From: Pseudomonadaceae bacterium SI-3
Lineage (GTDB): Bacteria > Pseudomonadota > Gammaproteobacteria > Pseudomonadales > Pseudomonadaceae
Assembly (NCBI GenBank): GCA_004010935.1
Contig: CP026511.1
Location: 124,001 to 188,000 of the forward strand
Direction: 5' to 3'
Length of the DNA stretch: 64,000 bases
Shown: in pieces, positions 38,252 to 47,953 of the stretch
Position numbering within the stretch: position 1 is the first letter of the stretch
How the letters are laid out: each line of letters starts with the position of its first letter
The notes under the pieces: generated by a model
Told to the model about the DNA's origin: nothing
Seen by the model: the letters and a program-made list of their open reading frames with translations, nothing else
Database searches by the model: none
Program-made: the position numbers and the translations under genes

Positions 38252-38568
38252 GGCTTGGACTCCGCCTTGGCGCCAGCGCGCTCCTTCTTCTTGAACATTT
38301 CCAGCATGCGCCGGGTAACCAGGAAGCCACCGAAGACGTTCACGGCGGCCAGGGTCACCGCCAGGGTGCCCATCAGCTTGCCCATCGGGGTGACGGTCAG
38401 GGCGGCGGCCAGCATGGCGCCGACGATGACGATCGCCGAGATGGCGTTGGTGACCGCCATCAGCGGGGTGTGCAGCGCGGGGGTAACGTTCCAGACCACG
38501 TGGTAGCCGACGTAGATCGCCAGCACGAAGATGATCAGGTTGTAGATGCCATCAGAAATCATGTCCAT
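38248..38568 (-). CDS. pntAB: NAD(P) transhydrogenase subunit alpha, membrane part
   Basis: A 106-residue membrane protein with three or four helices ([64 protein letters not shown]) corresponding to the membrane segment of E. coli PntA, here a separate gene. The ATG at 38568 fits the family start ([10 protein letters not shown]) and avoids overlap with pntAA. Three-gene organisation is usual in pseudomonads. Confidence 0.94.
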   Translation of the reverse strand: MDMISDGIYNLIIFVLAIYVGYHVVWNVTPALHTPLMAVTNAISAIVIVGAMLAAALTVTPMGKLMGTLAVTLAAVNVFGGFLVTRRMLEMFKKKERAGAKAESKP

Positions 38569-38581
38569 GTTCAGGGCTCCC

Positions 38582-39703
38582 TTAACCGTTGGTGCGTACG
38601 ACCTGGCCGTCACGGCACATCAGGCACGCAGCGACGATGTCGTCTTCAAGATTGAGCTGGAACTTGGCTTCGCCATCGATCACCAGCTTGAGGAAGTCCA
38701 GCAGGTTGCGGGCGTATAGCGCCGAAGCGTCCGCCGGCACGAGGGTCGCCAGGTTGGTGTAGCCAACCAGGGTCACGCCGTGCTTGACCACCACCTGATC
38801 GGCTTCGGTCAATGGACAGTTACCGCCCTGGGAGGCGGCGAGGTCGATCACCACCGAACCGGGCTTCATCTGCTGCACGGTTTCTTCCTGCAACAGGGTC
38901 GGCGCCTTGCGGCCCGGAATCAGCGCAGTGGTGATGATGATGTCGGCCTGCTTGGCGCGCTCGTGCACGGCCTGTGCCTGGCGGGCCATCCAGCTGGCCG
39001 GCATCGGCCGGGCATAGCCGCCGACACCCTCGGCACATTCGCGCTCTTCATCGGTCTCGCAAGGCACGTCGACGAATTTGGCGCCGAGCGATTCGATCTG
39101 CTCCTTCACCGCCGGACGCACGTCCGAGGCTTCGATCACCGCGCCCAGACGCTTGGCCGTGGCGATGGCCTGCAGACCAGCAACGCCGGCGCCGAGGATC
39201 AGCACGCGTGCGGCTTTCACCGTACCGGCGGCGGTCATCAGCATCGGCATGAAGCGCGGGTACTGGTTGGCAGCGACCATCACGGCCTTGTAGCCGGCGA
39301 TGTTGGCCTGGGAGGAGAGCACGTCGAGGCTCTGCGCGCGCGAGGTGCGCGGCGCCGCTTCCAGGGCGAAGGCAGTGATGCCGCGTTCGGCCATGCGTGC
39401 AATGTTTTCGTTGTCGAAGGGGTTGAGCATGCCGACCAAGACCGTACCTGGCTGCATCTGAGCCAGTTCGGTTTCGCTCGGTGCGTTCACCTTCAGCAGG
39501 ATCTCTGCTGCGAACGCCGCAGCGGCATCGGCGATGGTTGCGCCTGCCGCTTCGAAGGCACTGTCCGGAACACTGGCCTGTACGCCAGCTCCGCTCTGCA
39601 CCGTCACCCGATGCCCTTGCCCGATCAGCTTTTTGATGGTTTCCGGTGTCGCGGCAACGCGCGTTTCACCGGGCCTGGTTTCGAGAGGAACACCAATGTG
39701 CAT
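38582..39703 (-). CDS. pntAA: NAD(P) transhydrogenase subunit alpha, NAD-binding part
   Basis: A 373-residue soluble subunit related to alanine dehydrogenase. It begins [20 protein letters not shown] and has the NAD-binding [18 protein letters not shown] fingerprint and the mobile-loop region [17 protein letters not shown]. First gene of pntAA-pntAB-pntB, with AGGAGA upstream of the ATG. Confidence 0.97.
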   Translation of the reverse strand: MHIGVPLETRPGETRVAATPETIKKLIGQGHRVTVQSGAGVQASVPDSAFEAAGATIADAAAAFAAEILLKVNAPSETELAQMQPGTVLVGMLNPFDNENIARMAERGITAFALEAAPRTSRAQSLDVLSSQANIAGYKAVMVAANQYPRFMPMLMTAAGTVKAARVLILGAGVAGLQAIATAKRLGAVIEASDVRPAVKEQIESLGAKFVDVPCETDEERECAEGVGGYARPMPASWMARQAQAVHERAKQADIIITTALIPGRKAPTLLQEETVQQMKPGSVVIDLAASQGGNCPLTEADQVVVKHGVTLVGYTNLATLVPADASALYARNLLDFLKLVIDGEAKFQLNLEDDIVAACLMCRDGQVVRTNG

Positions 39704-40225
39704 TGTTCTTGTTCTCCTGCTTGATCGTAACCAGCGTGCTGCCCGGTAAACCGGTTATCGCACCGCTGGTGTTACTTTTCGCCCGGCCACTGCGGATGGT
39801 GACTGGGTGTGGATCGGCTAACGGGCCCTGCACTAGTTGGTTTGAGCCTGCTGCGGCGCGGCATTCTGCAAGGGCTGCGGAAATCAAACAACTGTTTTAA
39901 TCGGAACGCAACAATGGCGATTCGTTCACGACGTGACCATTAGGTTGCTTTGTATCGCTGCAGGCTGCGTCGGTATTGGGTTCGACCTTCGTCTAAGGTT
40001 CCGTGCCCGGTTATGCGCGGCGCAATCATGAATGACGGACCATAGACGTTGTATTCGTCGGCGGGCTTGTCTGTATGCGACCTTGGTGCCGGTCGGGGCG
40101 GCGCATGTGCAAAAAAAACGGATCAGGGCCTGTAATGTCATGGATTCCCTGTAGTCCAATGCATTTGGTTGCGCTGGCTTCGGAATGCCGACGACGTTCG
40201 ATCGCATTACTCATGAGAAATTCAC
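39704..40225. other. Divergent intergenic region pntAA-gspE
   Basis: About 520 bases between two divergent operons. It should hold the promoters of both, but I could not define convincing -35/-10 pairs. Short open frames here have no recognisable product. In P. aeruginosa the divergent partners of gspE are gspC and gspD; they are not here. Confidence 0.5.
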
Positions 40226-41737
40226 ATGGCCGATCTAGACGTGAATGAAATGATCCTGATGGAAGAAGCGCAGCCCAGGCGGCTGCCGTTCGCCTTCGCT
40301 CGCCGCCACGGCGTGCTTCTGTTGGAACGCCCGGAAGGCCTGCGTTTGTGTGCGCGCGAAGGTGCGCCGCTGACCGCCTTGCAGGAAGCACAGCGCGTCG
40401 CCGGCGGGCCGTTGGCGATGCAGTGGCTGGCGCAGGACGAGTTCGAGCAGGCCTTGAGCGCGGCCTACCAGCATGACTCTTCGGCTGCCATGCAGATGGT
40501 TGAAGGCCTCGGCGACGACATGGATCTGCATAGCCTGGCCGACCAGATCCAGGAAACCGAAGACCTGCTGGAGCAGGAAGACGACGCGCCGATCATCCGC
40601 CTGATCAACGCCATCCTCGGCGAGGCGATCAAGGAAAACGCCTCGGATATCCACGTCGAAACCTTCGAGAAGCGCCTGGTCATCCGTTTTCGCATCGATG
40701 GCATTCTGCGTGAAGTGGTGCAGCCCAAGCGCGAGCTCGCGGCATTGCTGGTATCGCGGATCAAGGTCATGGCTCGGCTGGACATCGCTGAGAAGCGCAT
40801 CCCGCAGGACGGTCGGATTTCCCTGCGAGTCGGCGGGCGGGAGGTCGATATCCGTGTGTCGACGCTGCCTTCGGCCAACGGCGAACGCGTTGTGCTGCGT
40901 CTGTTGGACAAGCAGGCCGGTCGCCTGACCCTGCGCCATCTGGGCATGAGCGACCGGGATCGCAAGATTATGGAACAGGCGGTGCAGAAGCCGCACGGGA
41001 TCATTCTCGTCACCGGCCCCACCGGCTCGGGTAAGACCACTACCCTTTACGCCAGCCTGGTTACGCTCAACGACCGCACGCGCAACATTCTCACTGTCGA
41101 GGACCCGATCGAATACAACCTCGAGGGCATCGGCCAGACCCAGGTCAACACCAAGGTTGACATGACCTTTGCCCGCGGCTTGCGCGCCATCCTGCGTCAG
41201 GACCCGGACGTGGTGATGGTTGGCGAGATCCGCGACCAGGAAACCGCCGACATGGCGGTGCAGGCGTCGCTGACCGGTCACCTGGTGCTCTCGACACTGC
41301 ACACCAACAGCGCCATCGGCGCCGTGACCCGCCTGGTGGACATGGGCGTCGAGCCCTTCCTGATCTCCTCGTCGCTGCTCGGCGTGCTGGCCCAGCGCCT
41401 CGTCCGCGTGCTGTGTAATGACTGCAAACGCGCCTATGTGGCCGATGAAGCTGAGTGCGCGCTGTTCGGCCTCGACCTCAGCGAGGCCCCGACGCTGTAC
41501 CACGCCGAAGGCTGTGAGGTGTGCCGGCAGCTAGGCTATCGCGGGCGGACCGGGATCTACGAACTGGTGATGTTCGATGACAGCCTGCGCAGCATGATCC
41601 ACACCCGTGCGGCCGAGCAGGACATGGTTCGCCATGCCCGCCGCCTGGGCCCGAGCATTCGTGACGATGGCCTGCGCAAGGTGCGAGAAGGTGTGACCAC
41701 CATCGAAGAAGTGTTGCGCGTGACACGCGAGGAATAA
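40226..41737 (+). CDS. gspE: Type II secretion ATPase GspE
   Basis: A 503-residue secretion ATPase. Walker [11 protein letters not shown] is near residues 265-274, the Asp box and Walker B follow ([22 protein letters not shown]), and a zinc-binding tetracysteine region has CNDC and CEVC about 46 residues apart. The N-terminal domain ([18 protein letters not shown]) binds GspL in this family. First gene of gspEFGHIJKLM, corresponding to xcpR of P. aeruginosa. Confidence 0.96.
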   Translation: MADLDVNEMILMEEAQPRRLPFAFARRHGVLLLERPEGLRLCAREGAPLTALQEAQRVAGGPLAMQWLAQDEFEQALSAAYQHDSSAAMQMVEGLGDDMDLHSLADQIQETEDLLEQEDDAPIIRLINAILGEAIKENASDIHVETFEKRLVIRFRIDGILREVVQPKRELAALLVSRIKVMARLDIAEKRIPQDGRISLRVGGREVDIRVSTLPSANGERVVLRLLDKQAGRLTLRHLGMSDRDRKIMEQAVQKPHGIILVTGPTGSGKTTTLYASLVTLNDRTRNILTVEDPIEYNLEGIGQTQVNTKVDMTFARGLRAILRQDPDVVMVGEIRDQETADMAVQASLTGHLVLSTLHTNSAIGAVTRLVDMGVEPFLISSSLLGVLAQRLVRVLCNDCKRAYVADEAECALFGLDLSEAPTLYHAEGCEVCRQLGYRGRTGIYELVMFDDSLRSMIHTRAAEQDMVRHARRLGPSIRDDGLRKVREGVTTIEEVLRVTREE

Positions 41738-41776
41738 GCGCATGAGCAGTACTGGCAGAAGGATCGCTACCCGGCC

Positions 41777-41899
41777 ATGACCAGCCCTGATGAATACATC
41801 CATACCGCCGTCGCCGACGTTGGGCAGGCGACTGCCCTCCAGCGGTTTCGTGTCCGCTGCCCCGCGCTAGGGCACCTGACCGCGATGGCTGAGCGCTGA
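41777..41899 (+). CDS. Possible 40-residue ORF between gspE and gspF
   Basis: The 161-base gspE-gspF gap is unusual in this otherwise overlapping operon. A 40-codon frame starting MTSPDEYIHTAVAD ends in a TGATG junction with the gspF ATG. No motif is recognisable and no clear ribosome site precedes it. It may be a coupling leader peptide or chance. Confidence 0.25.
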   Translation: MTSPDEYIHTAVADVGQATALQRFRVRCPALGHLTAMAER

Positions 41900-43113
41900 T
41901 GGCGGCGTTCGAATACATCGCCCTCGATCCGCGTGGTCGCGAGCAGAAGGGCCTGATCGAGGCGGACAGCGCGCGGCAGGCGCGGCAGCTGTTGCGTGAG
42001 AAGCAGTGGTCGCCGCTGGACGTCAAGCAGGCCAAGGCCAAGGAAGACACTGGCGGGGGCGGTTTCGCCTTTGGTCGTGGATTGTCGGCGCGCGACCTGG
42101 CGCTGGTGACCCGGCAGCTGGCAACCCTGGTGCAGGCCGCGTTGCCCATCGAGGAAGCGCTGCGTGCGGCGGCGGCACAGTCGTCATCTCAGAAGATCAA
42201 GTCGATGCTGCTGGCCGTTCGGGCACGGGTGATGGAAGGGCATAGCCTGGCGGGATCGCTACGTGAATATCCGTCGGCCTTTCCCGAGTTGTATCGCGCC
42301 ACCGTTGCGGCGGGCGAGCATGCCGGACACCTCGGGTTGGTGCTCGACCAACTGGCCGATTACACCGATCAGCGCCAACAGTCGCGGCAGAAAATACAAC
42401 TGGCGCTGCTGTATCCGGTCATCCTGCTGGTGGCCTCGCTGGCCATCGTCGTGTTGCTGCTGGGCTACGTGGTGCCGGACGTGGTCAAGGTGTTCGTCAA
42501 TACCGGACAGCAGCTTCCGGCGTTGACGACCGGGCTGATCGCGGTAAGTGAGGTGGTGCAGCGCTGGGGTTGGCTGATGCTCATCGGCATCGTCGCGGCA
42601 GCCTTGGCGATGCGACAGGCGCTGCGCGACGAAAAGATCAAGCGTCGCTGGCATGCGCTAATCCTGCGTATCCCGCTGGTAGGGCGGCTGGCGCGGGCGA
42701 CCAACACCGCGCGTTTCGCCTCGACCCTGGCGATTCTGACCCGTAGCGGTGTGCCGCTGGTGGATGCGCTGGGCATTGCGGCGGCGGTGATCGCCAACCT
42801 GCGTATCCGTGACAAGGTCATTGAGGCGGCCCAACGTGTGCGTGAAGGCGGCAGCCTGACCCGCGCGCTGGATGCCACCGGCGAATTTCCGCCGATGATG
42901 CTGCACATGATCGCCAGCGGTGAGAAATCCGGTGAGCTGGATCAGATGCTGGCGCGCACCGCACGTAACCAGGAAAACGACCTGGCTGCGCAAATCTCCC
43001 TGATGGTGGGACTTTTCGAACCCTTCATGCTGGTGTTCATGGGGGCTGTGGTATTGGTGATCGTGCTGGCGATCCTGCTGCCGATCCTTTCTCTCAATCA
43101 ACTGGTGGGCTAG
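41899..43113 (+). CDS. gspF: Type II secretion inner-membrane protein GspF
   Basis: A 404-residue platform protein with two repeated cytoplasmic domains (LVTRQLATLVQAALPIEEAL and FASTLAILTRSGVPLVDAL) and three membrane helices, as in the PilC/GspF family. Equivalent to xcpS. Confidence 0.96.
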   Translation: MAAFEYIALDPRGREQKGLIEADSARQARQLLREKQWSPLDVKQAKAKEDTGGGGFAFGRGLSARDLALVTRQLATLVQAALPIEEALRAAAAQSSSQKIKSMLLAVRARVMEGHSLAGSLREYPSAFPELYRATVAAGEHAGHLGLVLDQLADYTDQRQQSRQKIQLALLYPVILLVASLAIVVLLLGYVVPDVVKVFVNTGQQLPALTTGLIAVSEVVQRWGWLMLIGIVAAALAMRQALRDEKIKRRWHALILRIPLVGRLARATNTARFASTLAILTRSGVPLVDALGIAAAVIANLRIRDKVIEAAQRVREGGSLTRALDATGEFPPMMLHMIASGEKSGELDQMLARTARNQENDLAAQISLMVGLFEPFMLVFMGAVVLVIVLAILLPILSLNQLVG

Positions 43114-43118
43114 TGAGA

Positions 43119-43553
43119 ATGATGTTGAACAGACGCAAACAGGGTGGCTTCACCCTTATCGAAATCATGGTGGTGGTGGTGATCCTGGGGATTCTCGCCG
43201 CGCTGGTGGTGCCGCAGGTGATGAACCGCCCGGACCAGGCCAAGGTGACCGTGGCCAAGGGCGACATCAAGGCGGTCAGCGCCGCCCTCGACATGTACAA
43301 GCTGGACAACTATGCCTACCCCAGTACTCAGCAGGGTCTCGATGCGCTGGTGGAAAAGCCCGGTGGCAATCCGCAGCCAAAGAACTGGAATCGCGACGGC
43401 TACCTCAAGCGCGTGCCGAAGGATCCCTGGGGCAACGAGTACCAGTACCTGTCGCCCGGCACCGAAGGCGCGTACGACCTGTACTCCTATGGTGCCGACG
43501 GTAAGCAGGGCGGCTCTGAGCTGAACGCGGACATCGGTAACTGGGACCTCTGA
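43119..43553 (+). CDS. gspG: Major pseudopilin GspG
   Basis: A 144-residue pseudopilin. The prepilin peptidase site is KQGG|FTLIE (processing before phenylalanine, E5 present), followed by the hydrophobic helix. The C-terminal half shows the calcium-loop region KDPWGNEYQYLSPG and YSYGADGKQGG, typical of GspG. A GTG at 43113 overlapping the gspF stop is an alternative start. Confidence 0.97.
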   Translation: MMLNRRKQGGFTLIEIMVVVVILGILAALVVPQVMNRPDQAKVTVAKGDIKAVSAALDMYKLDNYAYPSTQQGLDALVEKPGGNPQPKNWNRDGYLKRVPKDPWGNEYQYLSPGTEGAYDLYSYGADGKQGGSELNADIGNWDL

Positions 43554-43556
43554 TCC

Positions 43557-44132
43557 ATGCCCCAGGCGCGCCGGGACGGTGGCTTCACGCTGATCGAGCT
43601 GCTGGTGGTGATCGTCATCCTTGGCAGCCTGGTGGGCCTGGCGGTGCTATCGACCGGTAACACCAGCTCGTCGCGTGAAATCCGTGATGAAGCGCAGCGC
43701 GTGGCTACCCTGATCAGCCTGATGGCCGACGAAGCCGTACTCGATAGCCGCGAATATGGCCTGCGGTTCGACCGGGACGGTTACCGGGTGATGCAGTACG
43801 ACGAAGCCGATGCGCGCTGGCGCGATGTTGGTGATCGCGAGGCGCACCAGGCTCCCGAATGGATGCGCCTGGAGCTGGAACTCGACGGCACGCCGTTGCA
43901 ATTGGTGGCGCCGGTCAAGCGCGAGGATGACCCGGCCGGGCTGTCCAACGACGAGGACCGAGAGCGTCGGCGAGCCCCTCGCGTGCAACCGCAGCTGCTG
44001 ATCCTTTCCAGCGGTGAGCTGTCTCCGTTCACCCTGACCCTGTCCGATCAGCGACCTAGAGGGAGCCGCTGGACGGTATCCAGCGATGGCTTTCGCATGC
44101 CGCGTGCCGAACCCGTGGAGACCCGTCGATGA
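43557..44132 (+). CDS. gspH: Minor pseudopilin GspH
   Basis: A 191-residue minor pseudopilin with processing site RDGG|FTLIELLVV and a beta-rich periplasmic domain including EYGLRFDRDGYRVM, the GspH-type pattern. It overlaps gspI by 4 bases. Corresponds to xcpU. Confidence 0.92.
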   Translation: MPQARRDGGFTLIELLVVIVILGSLVGLAVLSTGNTSSSREIRDEAQRVATLISLMADEAVLDSREYGLRFDRDGYRVMQYDEADARWRDVGDREAHQAPEWMRLELELDGTPLQLVAPVKREDDPAGLSNDEDRERRRAPRVQPQLLILSSGELSPFTLTLSDQRPRGSRWTVSSDGFRMPRAEPVETRR

Positions 44133-44536
44133 GTCATCGTCCGGCACGCTCGCGCGGCTTCACCCTGCTCGAAGTGCTGGTGGCACTGGCAATTTTCGCT
44201 ATCGTCGCGGCTGTGGTGCTGACCGCAGCCGCGCGCAGCGTGAGCAATGCTGGGCGGCTGGAAGCGCTGACCCTGGCCGGCTGGATCGCCGACAACCGCC
44301 TCACCGAGCTGCAGCTGCAGCAACCGGCACCGAGCGTTGGCCGCGAAGATGCCCGCTTGGAGTTCGCTGGCCGTCAATGGCAGACCCTGAGCGAAGTGGA
44401 AACCAGCGGCACGCCCGGTTTGCTGCGTATTCGCGTCTGGGTCGCGGCTGCCGAGCAGCGGCGGGGTGCCGGGGCCGGCTCCATCGAAGAGCGCGCGGTG
44501 ACCAGCCTCACCGGCTTCGTTGGCGTTGACCCATGA
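44129..44536 (+). CDS. gspI: Minor pseudopilin GspI
   Basis: A 135-residue minor pseudopilin, processing site SRG|FTLLEVLVALAIFAI, followed by WIADNRLTELQLQ, a GspI hallmark. Part of the tip complex with GspJ and GspK. Overlaps both neighbours by 4 bases. Confidence 0.94.
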   Translation: MSHRPARSRGFTLLEVLVALAIFAIVAAVVLTAAARSVSNAGRLEALTLAGWIADNRLTELQLQQPAPSVGREDARLEFAGRQWQTLSEVETSGTPGLLRIRVWVAAAEQRRGAGAGSIEERAVTSLTGFVGVDP

Positions 44537-45249
44537 AGATCCGCACACCTCGTGCCACCGCAGGCTTCACGCTACTCGAATTGCTGATCGCCATCGCCCT
44601 GTTCGCGCTGTTGGGCTTGGCCACCTACCGCATGCTCGAAGCGGTAATGCGCAGTGATGAGGTGGTGCGGGCGCAGGAAGTGCAGCTGCGCGAACTCGGG
44701 CGCGCGATGTGGAGTTTGGAGCGCGACCTCATTCAGGCCATGCCACGACCGGTGCGCGACGGCTATGGCGACGAGCAGAACGCGTTCATCGGCCAGATGG
44801 CCGGCGCCGCAGACGGCGTGTCGCTGGAGCTGACCCGCAGCGGCTGGCGAAACCCCACCGGTATGCGTCGGGCCAACCTGCAGCGGGTACGCTGGCGGCT
44901 GGTTGGCGACACGCTGGAGCGGGTCTATTGGGTGGTGCTTGATCGCGACGTGGACAGCGAGCCACGGGTGCAGCCTGTGCTCGACAATGTGTTGGCACTG
45001 CGGCTGCGCTATCTGGATGCGGAGAACACCTGGCACGAGGAATGGCCGCCGTTCGAATTCGGTCGCGGTGACCCGGCTGAACAAGCGCGGCGGCTGCCGC
45101 TCGCCGTGGAGGTCTCCATTGACCATCAGCGTTACGGCACCATCACCCGCCTGCTGCGGTTGCCGGATGGCCCGACGCCGGCTCCGCAATTCATCCAGCC
45201 CGACTCCCAGGGCGTACCGGAGCCCGGCGGCGTGGGAGAGATGCAATGA
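44533..45249 (+). CDS. gspJ: Minor pseudopilin GspJ
   Basis: A 238-residue minor pseudopilin, processing site AG|FTLLELLIAIALFALLGLATYRML, with the conserved LGRAMWSLERDLIQAMPRPVRD segment. Overlaps gspK by 4 bases. Confidence 0.94.
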   Translation: MKIRTPRATAGFTLLELLIAIALFALLGLATYRMLEAVMRSDEVVRAQEVQLRELGRAMWSLERDLIQAMPRPVRDGYGDEQNAFIGQMAGAADGVSLELTRSGWRNPTGMRRANLQRVRWRLVGDTLERVYWVVLDRDVDSEPRVQPVLDNVLALRLRYLDAENTWHEEWPPFEFGRGDPAEQARRLPLAVEVSIDHQRYGTITRLLRLPDGPTPAPQFIQPDSQGVPEPGGVGEMQ

Positions 45250-46229
45250 AGGCCCAGCGCGGCGTCGCGCTCATCACCGTGCTGCTGGTGGTCGCCATCG
45301 TTACGGTGATTTGCGCCGGGATGATTGCGCGTCAGCAGCTGTCGATCCGAGGTACCGGCAACCAGCTGCAGGCGCGCCAGGCCTGGCACTACGCGCTGGG
45401 TGGGGAGGCGCTGGCGCAAACCATGCTGCGCCGTGATCTGCAACTGTCCGGTCAGGGCACAGGGCAACCGGCGGTGGATCATCTGCTGGAGCCCTGGGCG
45501 CTGCCGCAACCGGCGTACGATCTCGACGAGGGTCAGGGGCAGGTCCAGGTACGAATCGAGGACCTGGCCGGGCGTTTCAATCTCAACAGCCTGGTGCAGG
45601 AACAACAGCCCAACGCGGCAGCGCTCGCACAGTTTCGCCGGCTGCTGCTGCGCCTGCAGATCACCGAGCCTTATGCCGAGCGCCTGGTGGACTGGATCGA
45701 CAGCGATCAGCAACCCAGCGGCGTAACGGGCGCGGAGGACAACGCCTACCTGCTGCTTGATCCGCCTTATCGCACGGCGGGCAGGCGGCTGGAGGACCTC
45801 TCCGAACTGCGCCTGCTGCTCGGCATGCGCGATGAAGACTTTCAGCGTCTGGCGCCCTATGTCAGTGTGCTGCCAGCGGATACACCGCTGAACGTCAACA
45901 CGGCCAGTGCCATGGTGCTGTCGAGCCTTGCCGACAGCCTCAGCCCCAGCGCCGCCGAATCGCTGGTGAAGGCACGACAATCTGCCCCGTTCCGTGACAC
46001 GGCCAGTTTCATGGCGCAACCAGCGCTCAGCGGTGTCCAACTTCAAAGCACCAACATCGCAGTGACCAGTCAATTCTTCCAGGCCATCAGCGAGGTGCGC
46101 CTGGCGGACCGCCGCCTGGCACTGGTGAGTCAGCTGCGGCGTGAGGACGATGGCGATGTTCGCGTGCTGCAGCGCAACCTGGGACAGCCGCCACGGCTGC
46201 CCCGACCAACCAATGACGGAGATCGATAG
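45246..46229 (+). CDS. gspK: Minor pseudopilin GspK
   Basis: A 327-residue pseudopilin that caps the pseudopilus. The N-terminus MKAQRG|VALITVLLVVAIVTVI lacks glutamate at position +5, which is normal for GspK. LAGRFNLNSL, YAERLVDWIDSDQ and PLNVNTASAMVLSSL (helix-hairpin-like region) confirm the family. Confidence 0.95.
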   Translation: MKAQRGVALITVLLVVAIVTVICAGMIARQQLSIRGTGNQLQARQAWHYALGGEALAQTMLRRDLQLSGQGTGQPAVDHLLEPWALPQPAYDLDEGQGQVQVRIEDLAGRFNLNSLVQEQQPNAAALAQFRRLLLRLQITEPYAERLVDWIDSDQQPSGVTGAEDNAYLLLDPPYRTAGRRLEDLSELRLLLGMRDEDFQRLAPYVSVLPADTPLNVNTASAMVLSSLADSLSPSAAESLVKARQSAPFRDTASFMAQPALSGVQLQSTNIAVTSQFFQAISEVRLADRRLALVSQLRREDDGDVRVLQRNLGQPPRLPRPTNDGDR

Positions 46230-46232
46230 CCG

Positions 46233-47375
46233 ATGGACTGCCTGTTTCTGCCCGCTGATTGCGGTTCCCGGATCGACAGCGATACGCGCGTCTACTGGCT
46301 GCCGGGTGAAGGGGATGATGGCTGGATGCCGTTGGCGAACGTCATCGAGCGGGCGTCGGCGGCTGTGACCCTGGTGCTGCCGGCCGAAGTCTGCAGCTCG
46401 TTCGCAGTCAACCTGCCGACCCGCAAGGCGCGCTGGGTCAATCAGGCACTGGCCTATGCCGTGGAAGAACTGCTCGCCGAAAACGTCGATGACCTGCACC
46501 TGACGCATGGCGATGCGCTGGAAGACGGGCGCCGTCGGGTCATCGCCATTCGCCGGCAGCTGCTGGCCGACTGGCTGGAGGATCTGCAGGGGCTCGGCCT
46601 GACCATCGTCGCGATTCATGTCGATGCCGACTTGCTGCCGCGCGACGGTACACAGCTACTGTTCATCGACGGTCGTGCGCTGCTCGGAGGCAAGCCGGAA
46701 GCGCGACTGGCCTTCGAGAGTGCCCAGTGGCCGCACCTGGCTGGGCAGTGTCCTGTGCCGCATCACGGACATGGCACGCTGGAAGCAGCACCCTCACCGC
46801 TGGACGACTACCAGCAGCTGGACGAGCCCTATCGTTTCCTGGCCTCGGGTCGCGCTGCTGCGCTCAATCTGGCGCAGGGCGATTTCGCCATTCACGCCGC
46901 GGGTAGCGGGCTGGGTCAATGGAAGCCGGTCATGATCGTGCTGGCGCTGGTGCTGGCTGTGCAGCTGGTGTTCAACCTGGTCCAGGCCTGGACGCTGCAA
47001 AGCCAGGCCGAGCAGTATGCAGAGGCAAGTCGGGCGCTCTACACCGAGCTGTTTCCCGAGGACCGACGCATCGTCAATCTGCGTGCTCAGTTCGACGACC
47101 ATATCAGCCAGAACGCCGGTGCTTCGGCAGAGTTCATGCGCTTGTTGAATGAAGTGGCGCTGGCATTGGCGGAGGGTATTCCGGTGTCGATCGGGCAGCT
47201 TGATTTCAACCAGGCCCGAGGTGATCTTGCCCTGCAGGTGCGTGCCAGCGATTTCGCTGTACTCGAGCAGCTGCGACAACGCCTCGGGCAAACCGGGGAG
47301 AGCGTCCAGTTAGGGTCGGCCAGTCGTGACGGTGATGCCGTCAGCGCGCGTGTGGTGATCGGAGGCCGAGGATGA
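46233..47375 (+). CDS. gspL: Type II secretion protein GspL
   Basis: A 380-residue protein with a large cytoplasmic actin-like domain (about 1-230), one membrane helix (PVMIVLALVLAVQLVFNLVQAW) and a periplasmic ferredoxin-like domain. GspL links GspE to GspM and the pseudopilus. Overlaps gspM by 4 bases. Confidence 0.92.
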   Translation: MDCLFLPADCGSRIDSDTRVYWLPGEGDDGWMPLANVIERASAAVTLVLPAEVCSSFAVNLPTRKARWVNQALAYAVEELLAENVDDLHLTHGDALEDGRRRVIAIRRQLLADWLEDLQGLGLTIVAIHVDADLLPRDGTQLLFIDGRALLGGKPEARLAFESAQWPHLAGQCPVPHHGHGTLEAAPSPLDDYQQLDEPYRFLASGRAAALNLAQGDFAIHAAGSGLGQWKPVMIVLALVLAVQLVFNLVQAWTLQSQAEQYAEASRALYTELFPEDRRIVNLRAQFDDHISQNAGASAEFMRLLNEVALALAEGIPVSIGQLDFNQARGDLALQVRASDFAVLEQLRQRLGQTGESVQLGSASRDGDAVSARVVIGGRG

Positions 47376-47884
47376 ATTTGAGACAACAGATGCGCGTGCG
47401 CCTGGCCGAGTCGCCCCTGTGGCTGCGCTGGCAACGACTGCAACCCCGCGAGCGCCTGTCGCTTACCTTGCTTGGCGCCTTTTTGCTGGTGGTGTTGTTC
47501 TACGTTCTGCTCTGGGCGCCTGCCCAGCAGCGCGTGCGGGACGCGCAAGCGTACTTCCAGCAGGAGCGTCAGCTGCATGCCTATCTCGAGCAAAACACCG
47601 AGTTGGCGCGACAGATGTCACGCAGCAACCCGGTTTCGCTGGCACCGGATCAGTTGCAGGGACTGGTAACGCAAAGTGCGCAGCAGAGTGGCTTGACCAT
47701 CGAGAGCTTCGATTTCGGCAATGACGGTAGCCTGCAGGTAACGCTCCCCAGTGCATCCTATGGGACGCTGTTGCGCTGGTTCGACGAGCTTCAAGCTGCG
47801 GGTGCGAGCCTCGCCGAGGTCAGCATCAGTCAGGTTGGAGATGGGCTGGTCGATGCACGCGTAAGTTTCCGTGCAGAGGGCTAG
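47372..47884 (+). CDS. gspM: Type II secretion protein GspM
   Basis: A 170-residue bitopic protein: short cytoplasmic N-terminus with LQPRERLSLTLLGAFLLVVLFYVLLWAP membrane helix and a periplasmic domain, typical of GspM. Last gene of the operon; no gspN follows. Confidence 0.92.
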   Translation: MNLRQQMRVRLAESPLWLRWQRLQPRERLSLTLLGAFLLVVLFYVLLWAPAQQRVRDAQAYFQQERQLHAYLEQNTELARQMSRSNPVSLAPDQLQGLVTQSAQQSGLTIESFDFGNDGSLQVTLPSASYGTLLRWFDELQAAGASLAEVSISQVGDGLVDARVSFRAEG

Positions 47885-47916
47885 ACCGTTGCACAACGGA
47901 AGCGGGCAGGGCTCGG

Positions 47917-47949
47917 TGGCCAGCAGCGCCGCGCAGGCGCTGCTGGCCA
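47917..47949. terminator. Long hairpin between gspM and HDOD gene
   Basis: A perfect 14-base stem (TGGCCAGCAGCGCC/GGCGCTGCTGGCCA) with loop GCGCA lies between convergent genes. No T-run follows on either strand, so it is either a weak bidirectional terminator or an mRNA 3'-end protecting structure. Confidence 0.6.
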
Positions 47950-47953
47950 AGGT

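Noticed and set aside
40235-41503. A 422-codon minus-strand open frame
   Set aside because: Antisense to gspE, whose ATPase and zinc motifs are complete.
45132-46619. A 495-codon minus-strand open frame
   Set aside because: Antisense to gspK and parts of gspJ and gspL, which are supported by family motifs and operon overlaps.
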